Positions 46,843-57,076 of a stretch of DNA of 64,000 nucleotides are shown here, in pieces. Source of the DNA: Begonia masoniana (Eukaryota > Streptophyta > Magnoliopsida > Cucurbitales > Begoniaceae). The position numbers and the translations under genes are program-made. The notes below the pieces were generated by a model. The model was not told the DNA's origin. It searched no databases and saw only the letters and a list, made by a program, of their open reading frames with translations. The stretch's first letter is position 1. Every line of letters begins with the position of its first letter. Where the stretch lies: positions 31,018,433 through 31,082,432 of the forward strand of contig CM039508.1 in assembly GCA_022432975.1 (NCBI GenBank), in the 5' to 3' direction.

Positions 46843-47322
46843 GGAAATGGAAACCTTAAACCTCATTTATTACCACTGTAGCCGACATTCCCTCTCGGCG
46901 ATTCCTTCTCTCCCAAGCTTTTACTCTCGGCTATCAGAACCTCCCCTTGCCGACGGCTGGTTTCAGCCTGCTTTTCTCTGCAATCCGCACCCGAGGTATG
47001 AAATGGACAATGTAGTCATTTATTAGTGATTAAAGCTCTGCTTTCAACTCGGCATTTGAGTTCGGATTTCTAACAGTGGCTGAGTAGTTTTAGACTCTTT
47101 TATGTCTGAGAGTAGAAATGCCATCCCAAATCGATTCTGAACATTTTAAAGTAACCAACTCGGGTTTAATCAATGGTAAAACCTGTCCACCTAGTTTCGG
47201 ATTTCAGACTGCAGTGTGTCAAACAGTGAAATCGGAATGACTTTAGCTGTTAGATTCTAGGATGACTTTCGAGTAGAACTTTTAGGACTTTATTTTAACT
47301 ACTGTAATGTGGAATGTTTTAG

Positions 47323-47368
47323 GTGAAGAAGTTGAAGAGAAAGTGATTCAGGTTGCTAAGGAATCCAG
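47323..47368 (+). other. predicted leader exon 2, solo LTR-E (46 nt)
   Basis: Acceptor AATGTTTTAG before, donor CCAG|GTAAGTG after. Same length and near-identical sequence to LTR-D. Confidence 0.6.
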
Positions 47369-49061
47369 GTAAGTGAATGTACTAAGTTTCCGGCCAATAG
47401 GGCCCTACATCAAAGGATTATGTTACATTTAGTGAACGTTGTCAGCTATAAGTTCGATGAAATGTCGATGGATATGATTCTGGTATTCTGATATACTCCC
47501 CTATCTTAGTCCGATGATTAAGTGCATTTATGTTATGCATCATGTTTTACTTCTCAAGCATATGAAAATGTTTTGAAATATGTTTTCTCATGAATAAAAT
47601 AAGAAGATAAAACTTATGCAACGTGGTTAAGTGAGGGTTGGGGGTGGTTCGGCGTATGTCACAGTCCGCAGTAGGACATATGAATACGACCCGCAGTAGG
47701 GACCATGATCAAACTCACTGTCGAACCCCCTTTACCAGCACAAATCCTCTCTTAATCCACATAATGTAATGAAGAATACGAATGATGAATATGAGCAAGT
47801 CCATGAATGATGATTATGATCAATGAATACGAGATACGATTATGAATGATGATTAAGACTAAGTACACGAAAAGAAAAGACTCATGAGCATGTTTTCTCC
47901 AAGTTATGCATTCATGAACTCATAATAGTTTGCATTCCTTACTAAGCCTTAGGCTTACAGTTACACCTTATGATGTAGGTGAAGAAATATCAGGTGAGGA
48001 TTTCAAGATTGATGAAAGTATCTGAGTTCGGTTGCTGGAAGTGATCAGGGTGGAAAATCTGTGGCTGGATGGCGAACATGACTCTCTGGTTTAAGCTTTT
48101 AAGATTTTAATAATGTTTATGAACAAGGGAGTCTAAGTATGATGAGTTTACTTTCGAATATTGAGTTTTAAGTCTGTCTAATATGAGTACTGAGTCTGAA
48201 AATATTTGTGAAGATATAGAATGAGTTATTTTACCTAAGTCTTCCGCTGTGTGAGTTTGAATGAATTTATGGTTTATTCCGATGAGTTTTGGCCATTAAG
48301 ATTTAAGTTATGAGGTCTACGTTTATCTAGATAGAAGTCTGAGAAAACCAGGATGTCTTCCGCTGAGGAATATTGGAGGAAATGAGTTTGTCTACCGGCT
48401 GACGTCATCGGAAGAGGAAAAGTTGGCCCTGACGTCATCGGTAGAAGAAATGTGATGGAAGTCGGGAGAGTTTGTCTTCCGGCTGACGTCATCGGAAGAG
48501 GAAAAGTATTTGTCTTCCGGCTGACGTCATCGGTAGAAGAATTGTGATGGAAGTCGGGTAGGTTTGTCTTCCGGCTGACGTCACCGGTAGAGGAAGTGAG
48601 TTCTTTGTCGTTTACTCACCGGTAGAGGAAGTGAGTTCTTTGTCGTTTACTGACCGGTAGAGGAAGTGAGTTCTTTGTCGTTTACTCACCGGTAGAGGAA
48701 GTGAGTTCTTTGTCGTTTACTGACCGGTAGAGGAAGTGAGTTTTAATGAACCACGCGAGGTTTTAATTGATCACACGGGTTGCACGTGACTATCGGCAGA
48801 TGCAAATATGTGTGCCTGCCGATAGATGTTTAATGAATCATGTGGGATGCACGTGCTGACCGGCAGATCAACTAGAAGCTCGTCGTTTAGTGATCGGCAG
48901 GAGTGAGAGTTATAATGGATATATATACAGTGAATTGAATGAGATGTTTTAAGTTATGTTAAGTCAAAAAAAAAAATAGATGAATAAATATGTGGACTAT
49001 TATGATCAAGTTACGTCACGAGTTTAGTAACAAACCGAGTTTAAGGATTCGGGGCGTTACA

Positions 49062-52000
49062 ATCCATGCTTGACTTGTACTTGTTACACTCATCATCGTT
49101 CGCCTGAGCTTCCTTTATTTTCTCAAGAATAGTAGGCCTTAAAGTTATGGTTGAAAGTATAGCTGATACATTGGTTACTGCTTCTAGATTAAACTTTTGG
49201 AATTCTGTCTCTAAAGCTATTGGTATGTCTAGAGTCAATGCAGAGACGGAATGAGTCACTCTACTCAAGGCATCAGCCACTACATTGGCCTTACCAGGGT
49301 GGTATTTAATCTCGAAATCATAATCTTTGACAAATTCTAACCACCTACGCTGCCTCATATTCAGTTCCTTTTGCGTGAAAATGTATTTCAGGCTCTTATG
49401 ATCTGAAAATATCTCACAAGATTGTCCATACAGGTAATGCCTCCAAATCTTAAGTGCAAATACAACTGCAGCTAATTCTAAGTCATGTGTAGGGTAATTT
49501 TTCTCATGGACCTTCAACTGTCTAGAGGCATAAGCTATCACTTTCCCATCCTGAATTAACACACAACCTAGACCGATCTTGGAAGCATCACAATAAATGC
49601 TAAACTTACCATCCTCGACAGGGAGGGTCAGAATTGGAGCATTGGTCAGCTTCTGCTTCAAAGTTTGAAAACTATGCTCACAATCCTCAGTCCACACGTA
49701 TTTTACGTTCTTCCTAGTTAATCGGGTAAGGGATGTCGCAATCTTTGAGAATCCTTCGATAAACTTCCTGTAATACCCAGCCAATCCAAGGAAACTTCTG
49801 ACATCCGTAGCATTCCTCGGTTGGGGCCATTCCTTAACTGCCTGGACCTTAGTTGGATCCACAGATATGCCATCTCCAGAGATGACATGTCCTAAAAAGT
49901 GAACTTGGTCCAACCAAAATTCACACTTGGAAAACTTGGCATAAAGTTGGTGCCTTCTCAGTACTTCTAACACTAAACTCAAATGTTTTGCATGCTCGTC
50001 TTTAGTGCTAGAATAGATTAGAATGTCATCTATGAATACAATGACAAACTTGTCCAAATACTCGTGAAACACCCTATTCATGAGATCCATGAAGGCTGCT
50101 GGTGCATTTGTCAGACCAAAAGACATAACCAAAAACTCATAATGTCCATACCTCGTGCGAAAGGCAGTCTTTGGGATATCCTCAGATTTAACCTTCAGCT
50201 GATAATAACCGGATCTAAGGTCAATCTTAGAGAAAACTCTTGCACCCCTAAGCTGGTCAAATAAGTCATCAATTCTCGGCAAAGGGTATTTATTCTTAAC
50301 AGTTAACTTATTCAATTCTCTATAATCAATGCACATGCGCATAGATCCATCTTTCTTTTTGACAAAAAGGACTAGTGCACCCCATGGTGAAAAGCTAGGG
50401 CGTATGAACCCTTTCTCCAACAGATCCTCCAATTGTTTCTTTAACTCTTTGAGTTCTGTTGGTGCTAGTCTATATGGATTTTTAGACACAGGTTCGGCTC
50501 CGGGGTAAACATCCACAACAAATTCAATTTCCTTATCTGGTGGCAAGCCTGGAAGGTCATCTAGGAATACTTCAGGGAAGTCTTGGACGACTAAGACATT
50601 TTTGGGACTTGATTTCTCTACTAGTTGTATGTCTAAAACACTAGCTAAGAAGCACAAATACTCTCTGCATAGGGAGGGTCTACAATTGACCGAAGTCATT
50701 ACAGTCATTTCCTTACTCTTTTCTGAGGCTTGAAAGGTATGCCTCAAACTACCAGGGGGTTGGAAACTAACTATTCCAGTCCTACAGTCAATCGTGGCAT
50801 AATGCTTAAACAGCCAATCCATTCCCAGAATTACATCAAATCCCATTATATCCATAATGATGAGATCAGCAGGTAGACTCACATTTCCTACTAACACATC
50901 ACTGTCAAGCATCACTCGGTTAGAGTGCATGCGTTCACCAGAGGGTAAGGTAACATTAAACACATGCATGGAAGGGGTAAACTGTACATCTAATTTAACA
51001 GCAAATGTAGATGCTATAAACGAATGCGTTGCACCAGAATCTATCAAAGTAAAAGCAGGCACAGAGTTGATCAATATAGTACCTGACACTACAGCAGGCT
51101 GTTCCTCACCTGACTCCGTCATGGAGAATATTCTTGGTTTAATCATAGCAGGACCACTCTTAGGAACTGGACAGTCTCTGCTAATATGGCCGACTTTGTT
51201 ACAATTATAGCATCTGGTGACTCTAGGCTTCGAACACTCTTTGAACGTATGTCCAACCTCCTCACAGTTGAAGCACTTTCCCAAGCCCAGTCTACATTCT
51301 CCCGGGTGGTTCTTCAGGCACTTTGGACACTGGGGAAATTTCCTGACATTTTGCACCTTTTCCCCTGATCCTTGGCTATTTTGGCCCTCACTTGGCCTCT
51401 TCGTTCCCCTTTGCTGGTGTGGCTGGTTAAACCTTTGCGGGGCCTCCTTTGGTCCAGCACACTTCCTTTCAGCCTCTTCCACTTCCAGAGCAGTGGACAC
51501 AACTTCGCTGAACGTTAAACCTTTAATGCCACAGAATTTGACTCCCCGATAAATCTCCGGCTTCAGTCCATGCACAAATTTGAACACCTTATCCTCGTCC
51601 TTATGAGCAAAGTGTCCAGCAAACCTGGACAAGGACTCAAATTGCCTACTGTACTCTGCCACCGACCCTGTCTGCTTCAAATTCAGAAATTCCAACTTCT
51701 TTGCGGTCTGGACCGTGCTGTTAAAATATTTCTCATAGAAGATGTCCTTAAACTGTGACCAAGTCATGGTCAGAATGTCAGTGGTGGTCTCAACTGTTTC
51801 CCACCAGAGTTGAGCTTCGCCAGCCAAGTGAAATGTTGCTAACGTGACCTTATCTCCTTCTCCTATGCTGGCGCACCTAAACATGCTCTCTATCTTCCTA
51901 AGCCACCCTTCAGCCACAACAGGATCAGACGACTGACCATCAAACGTGGGTGGTCTTAGCCTCCGGAATCTATCCCCGGAATGCTCGTTGCTAGAACCCG

Positions 52001-52181
52001 AGTTGGCACTTCCTTGCACCTCTCGGTTCAGCAGTACTCCTAGTTGTTCGGATTGTTGGCGCATTAATTCTGCCTGCTGTCGCACTAGATCTGTCAACTG
52101 TCCGATTACACTAGAATCTTCTGCGCTTCCCGGAGTTGGTGTCTCTCTCCGCACCCTTGGCCTTCCTGGTCGTCGGGACAT
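49062..52181 (-). CDS. Gypsy-2 gag-protease-RT-RNase H polyprotein (3' part displaced)
   Basis: About 1040 residues in one open frame from the ATG at 52181, 155 bp after the LTR/PBS. Gag capsid (about 70-235), basic linker, two intact CCHC zinc knuckles ([14 protein letters not shown] 303-316 and [14 protein letters not shown] 324-337). Retropepsin [10 protein letters not shown] (catalytic Asp381) and ILGMDWL. RT with [15 protein letters not shown] (about 616), [13 protein letters not shown] and catalytic [10 protein letters not shown] (Asp718, Asp719). RNase [11 protein letters not shown] (Asp865) to DALSRV (about 974). The integrase start follows and is cut by LTR-E; the last six codons of the extended frame (to 49041) are LTR-E. 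Every catalytic residue I can check is present, so this is the best preserved gene here, but it lacks a contiguous integrase. Confidence 0.93.
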
Positions 52182-52321
52182 TTTGCTATATTCCTGCGCA
52201 GGGTTAACTATTTTATAAACATCTAATTACTAAGGCTAACATAAACACGTACAGTTGTTGGAGTACTCCCATGCAACGATCGGCACTGATGAGTAATCTT
52301 TTGAACGGTTTAACTGAATGT

Positions 52322-52332
52322 CTCTGATACCA
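52322..52332 (-). promoter_or_regulatory. Gypsy-2 primer-binding site
   Basis: Minus strand TGGTATCAGAG three bases after the LTR end GTTACA. It continues AC instead of CC, a shorter match to initiator-Met tRNA than in Gypsy-1. Confidence 0.85.
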
Positions 52333-52684
52333 ACTTGTAACGCCCCGAGTCATCTGAACCCGGTTTGCTACCCATAACACTGAACCGAACCATGACGACT
52401 TGATGCTAAATTTAAAAAAAAAGAAATTTCGCTCGACAGTCAAAATTTGACTTTTTTCTAAAAATTTAAAATATTTAAAACTTGCAGCGGAAATAATTCT
52501 AAACAGCAATGTAGTAAAACAAAACTATAAATCATGGTTTGAAATGTTAAGAGACAATCGGTAGTTTGGAATTAAAGTTTAAAACTGTGGAATACTAGGA
52601 GAAATCGCGGAAATCCAACGTATCTGCCGATGAGCAAAGCCAACAGAAGGAGCAAAAAAAATGAAAACAAAAAGCCTTCTACTA

Positions 52685-53683
52685 ACTTCATCTGCCGATG
52701 AAGTCAACATAACTTCATCTGCCGATGAAGTCAACATAACTTCATCTGCCGATGAAGTCAACATAACTTCATCTGCCGATGAAGTCAACATAACTTCATC
52801 TGCCGATGAAGTCAACATAACTTCATCTGCCGATGAAGTCAACATAACTTCATCTGCCGATGAAGTCAACATAACTTCATCTGCCGATGAAGTCAACATA
52901 ACTTCATCTGCCGATGAAGTCAACATAACTTCATCTGCCGATGAAGTCAACATAACTTCATCTGCCGATGAAGTCAACATAACTTCATCTGCCGATGAAG
53001 TCAACATAACTTCATCTGCCGATGAAGTCAACATAACTTCATCTGCCGATGAAGTCAACATAACTTCATCTGCCGATGAAGTCAACATAACTTCATCTGC
53101 CGATGAAGTCAACATAACTTCATCTGCCGATGAAGTCAACATAACTTCATCTGCCGATGAAGTCAACATAACTTCATCTGCCGATGAAGTCAACATAACT
53201 TCATCTGCCGATGAAGTCAACATAACTTCATCTGCCGATGAAGTCAACATAACTTCATCTGCCGATGAAGTCAACATAACTTCATCTGCCGATGAAGTCA
53301 ACATAACTTCATCTGCCGATGAAGTCAACATAACTTCATCTGCCGATGAAGTCAACATAACTTCATCTGCCGATGAAGTCAACATAACTTCATCTGCCGA
53401 TGAAGTCAACATAACTTCATCTGCCGATGAAGTCAACATAACTTCATCTGCCGATGAAGTCAACATAACTTCATCTGCCGATGAAGTCAACATAACTTCA
53501 TCTGCCGATGAAGTCAACATAACTTCATCTGCCGATGAAGTCAACATAACTTCATCTGCCGATGAAGTCAACATAACTTCATCTGCCGATGAAGTCAACA
53601 TAACTTCATCTGCCGATGAAGTCAACATAACTTCATCTGCCGATGAAGTCAACATAACTTCATCTGCCGATGAAGTCAACATC
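52685..53683. repeat. 27-bp palindromic minisatellite, 37 uniform copies
   Basis: Unit ACTTCATCTGCCGATGAAGT plus CAACATA; 37 x 27 = 999 bp with no variation that I can see. ACTTCATC and GATGAAGT form an 8-bp stem around a 4-base loop. Both strands stay open and both read TSSADEV per unit, giving long ORFs (373 and 397 residues). I regard them as by-products of the palindrome, not as genes. Confidence 0.95.
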
Positions 53684-54796
53684 CATAACTTCACAACTTC
53701 ATCTGCCGATGAAGTCAACACAAATTCATCTGCCGGCAGATTTCCATCTTCCGATAGACAAACGCGCGACACCTACCGATGATGTCAGCCGGATGATTCC
53801 TTCATCCAACATCTGCCGATCGCTAGACGACAAAAACCTACACAACATCTTCCGATAGACAACTTAACCATGACTCAACATCTACCGATAGACATCATCT
53901 ACCGATAGAGAACAAAACAACATTTCCTCAACTCCTCGTTATAACACACTACTCCAACTACAGAAAAGGATTTACTTACTCTACTGAAATCATTCAAAAA
54001 CGATTCAACCATTGCATTACTCAAAATTCAGCAAGTACTAACATCTAGACCCAACAAGATACGGTTATCTGGAAGGAAAACTCAAAACATGTTCAAAACT
54101 TTGAAATCAATTCTGTCATGAAAACTCAACATACTCAGACTGAATCTTTAACTACTAGTCCTCCACACTGACAGACATCAGTTAAACCGCCCCATCAGCT
54201 GCCAGAACATTGAATAGGTGCACTCCTCCAACCCGACTAGTCCTCAGTGAACTCAGTAAACACACCTGCTGTCACTTCTTCACCTACATCACAAAACTCA
54301 TCTATTAGCCTAATGCTAAGTAAGTAATGCAAAATGAAATGAATTACTGAAACATAAACTCCTAATCATGCAGTTTCTACTTTCTCATCTCAGTTGCTCA
54401 TTCATCGTTTCTGATTCAGATCCCCCTGTGAAATTGGGAGTTGGATCAACTCTCCCAAAGTATATATCCACTGACTCATTAAGGGGCGGATTATTTCCCT
54501 TAACAGTAAATCTGATTCACATGTTCAGATCCCCCTGTGAAATTGGAAGTTGGATCAGCTCTTCCAAAGTATATTTATATCCACTGTCTCATTAAGGGGC
54601 GGATTAATTCCCTTAACAGTAAGTCTGATTCACTTTGCTGTTTCATCACATTCAATCCTCTCCATACCAATATGTATTCAAATTCATTTTCGTATACATT
54701 TTGAAAACATGATGCATGGCATACAAACACATCCAAGTAAATACAAACCTAACGTTTTGTGATGTAGGCCCGAAGGCACAAGCAAACATTACTTAC

Positions 54797-54847
54797 CTGA
54801 TCTCCTGGAAATCACTCGTTTTCAACTACTCTGGAAGCCTTGCCCAC
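54797..54847 (-). other. predicted leader exon 2, Gypsy-2 5' LTR (51 nt)
   Basis: Same flanking splice-like signals as the partner LTR. Confidence 0.5.
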
Positions 54848-55574
54848 CTAGTTTCATAAGCAGAATACCGATTAGATTACCACTAACTGTATCCTACATC
54901 ACTCAGAAACCTAAGGAGCTAGTTTGGAAGTTCTGGTCATCATACACTCTCAGCTCAGTACTAAATCCGAACTCCATTCATTCACAATATCGACATAACA
55001 CACACACATTGCGCTCCCTCTGCTATCTAACCACTGAAATCTCAAGTGAACGAAAGGAAAACTTACCTAGTTGAGGAATGAGGATCGGTAAGGAGAATCG
55101 CCTGGAGTTCTGCTGAGCCTGAGCTGAATACCGAGAAAGGAGAAATGAGGGAATAGTGGCGGCTAAACCTCATTAAACCCTTCCTTAAATACATTTTCCA
55201 CTTTTCAAAATGCTAATTACTCTTTTGCCCTTGCATAGTTATTTATTAACCTAATCATCATTTTCTCCCAAATCCTCACATTATAAATGGTTAGTTAAAT
55301 TCGGTTCAATAGAACCGGGTGCTACAGTTCGGTTGGTTAATTTAAGTGTTTCAACAGAAAGTAGACGTGTATAGGTTCACAGAATGGGTTGGCACATCAA
55401 AATTCGTTGAAAAACAAGGGAGTTATGGCCGATTGAAGTTGGACGATAGAAATTGTAGGAAAATTGGGTTTTTGTGATTGTTTTGTTTAAATTATGGTTA
55501 AATGTGTTGATTGGACTTAGTTTAGGATTTTTAGATTATTGCTAAGTTATTCCTTTAACGTGTTAGGTTGTTAG

Positions 55575-55631
55575 GTAGACGAGCGAGCTTTTAGCCTAGT
55601 CGAAGGGAACAACCACGTGCGGAGCAGATAG
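55575..55631 (+). other. predicted leader exon 2, LTR-C (about 57 nt)
   Basis: Acceptor TTGTTAG (an alternative lies 7 bp upstream), donor ATAG|GTAAGTAG. Its intron 1 (from 40313) contains the whole Gypsy-2 insertion. Confidence 0.4.
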
Positions 55632-57076
55632 GTAAGTAGTGGAGTGCATGTGTTTTACCTTCGGGCCTACACCATGAAACGGTAGGGATTGTTTGCTTGT
55701 TGTGTTTTATTTTGTGTTGAACATTGTTTGTCATGCATCACAGTTTTTCAACTACGAAAATACGTGTTTTGAACATTGTTTGCAAACTGTGAGAGTGGAA
55801 TGTAAAAAGATAAGAAGATACGTAATGCAATGCGATCTTTTGATGGAGTCGCCTCGTTGAGAACGATGCATGAGATAGGGCAACTCGAGAGGGACTCTAC
55901 AAAAGAAATGTGAAATAAAATACGTAAAAGGGGAACGCTTTGATGTTCAGTAGAAGGTTCTGTGAGCGCTTCGATGTCAAGTGCTAGTAAGAAAGCACTA
56001 GAAGGTTCAGCGATCGAGTATAACGCTTCGATGTTAGTGGAAAAACACTAGAAGGTTATGCGGTCGTGTCTGGGTGAAGATCATGTATGGCCGTCCCGTG
56101 TGTGAACACGATTTGTGCCTCGGATCTAGCTCTGCGGGGTCAATGTGTGACCATCTCAATAGGATAGGTATCCGCTTGACTTCCACGTGAAAGTGAAAGA
56201 GTAATGAAAAGAAAATTAAACGAACACAACCGAGGGTTAGAAACCGCATGTGTTAGCGTTGTGTGTGAGTGTTGTGATGCATTGTGCATGATTTTGAACT
56301 GCATTGTTCCCTACTTGCTAAGCATTAGGCTTACGTTTTGTGTTCTGTGGTGTAGATGGCGACGTCTTTACAGGTGAGAGCTACGAGGAATGCTAGGTGT
56401 GGGACGCAGTCGGTGATGAACGCGGTATGCCGGTGCAGGCAGTTGTCGGGGCGTCTCGGCCATGATCTTCGGGAGTGTGGAGGATTGGTATTTTGTTATA
56501 ATTAGGTAGCTTAGTTAGGCTTTGTTTTGAATAAATTATAATAGTTTTTATAACTGCGGTAAATATTGTTTTGCGAATACTGTTTTGGGTATGTTTTATG
56601 ACTGGTTGATTTTCAGGTTATGGTTTTCTAAACTTTAGTAGTTATGCTGCTCAATTTTTCGTAAAGTAAACGACGTCGGTTTTCAATTGTCTTCTCGTTT
56701 TCACTGCCATTTGGAGGAAGTTGTAACAACCCTGACCCGGCCAGGGCTGCCACTGAGTTGCCGTGACGTAGACTTAACATAAGACCTCAACATTTCTTGT
56801 AAGAAGTTCTCCCTTACCTTTTCCCATATATATATATATATTTTTATCACATTCTAACTAATGGAGAATCATTCAATTAAAGCTGGCAGCAATCGGCCAG
56901 TGAGGGAGAGCAAATTTGCCCAAACAGAAAAGTATCGTAGGCGAGTTATTAACATTCAATTCCCCTAAGGTTTCTGCTAATTACAAACCGGCCGACGTTA
57001 ACATACTCAGAATCTGACGACGAAAACGTCCTCAAAATCTGCCGGCGATAACATACTCAGAATCGGGCTACGTTAC

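Larger units (their letters stand above)
46675..49061 (+). mobile_element. Solo LTR-E (2387 bp)
   Basis: TSD ATCCA at 46670-46674 and 49062-49066. Runs TGTAACACCCGAC to GGGGCGTTACA. TATA box at 46835. Predicted intron 1 is 46996-47322 and intron 2 is 47369-47978. The 3' part (48350-48740) holds repeats with GGCTGACGTCATCGG and about four to five copies of a ~38-bp GGTAGAGGAAGTGAGTTC unit. Confidence 0.94.
40604..55326 (-). mobile_element. Gypsy-2: Tekay/Del-type chromovirus, young but interrupted
   Basis: Minus-strand element inserted in LTR-C. Flanks GTTTG (40599-40603) and GTTCG (55327-55331) are the TSD with one mismatch. Order on the minus strand: 5' LTR 52336-55326, PBS 52322-52332, gag-pol from 52181, polypurine tract 42697-42711, 3' LTR 40604-42696. 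Two solo LTRs (LTR-D, LTR-E) interrupt the integrase. LTRs are nearly identical outside a minisatellite, suggesting a recent insertion; LTR-D and LTR-E are more recent still. Confidence 0.93.
52336..55326 (-). repeat. Gypsy-2 5' LTR (2991 bp, expanded minisatellite)
   Basis: Partner of 40604-42696 with only scattered single-base differences outside the repeat, but 898 bp longer because of the array at 52685-53683. Predicted intron 1 is 54848-55066 and intron 2 is 54284-54796. Confidence 0.93.
39105..56721 (+). mobile_element. LTR-C: long LTR, split by Gypsy-2 and cut by Gypsy-4
   Basis: Starts TGTAACGACCTGCCC. The halves 39105-40603 and 55332-56721 (about 2.9 kb together) carry in order the leader modules of the Tekay-type LTRs: donor AAAG|GTAGG at 40313, exon 2 near 55575-55631, hairpin/branch motif GCTAAGCATTAGGCTTA near 56318 and GTGGTGTAG at 56355. 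The 3' end is not seen because Gypsy-4 inserted at 56721. No coding sequence. The minus-strand AAAG/CTTT-rich ORF around 39.9 kb is not a gene. Confidence 0.65.

Noticed and set aside
52661..53782. Repetitive protein gene (TSSADEV repeats, 373-397 residues, both strands)
   Set aside because: Produced by a near-palindromic 27-bp minisatellite inside an LTR. The partner LTR lacks the long frame, and there is no gene context.
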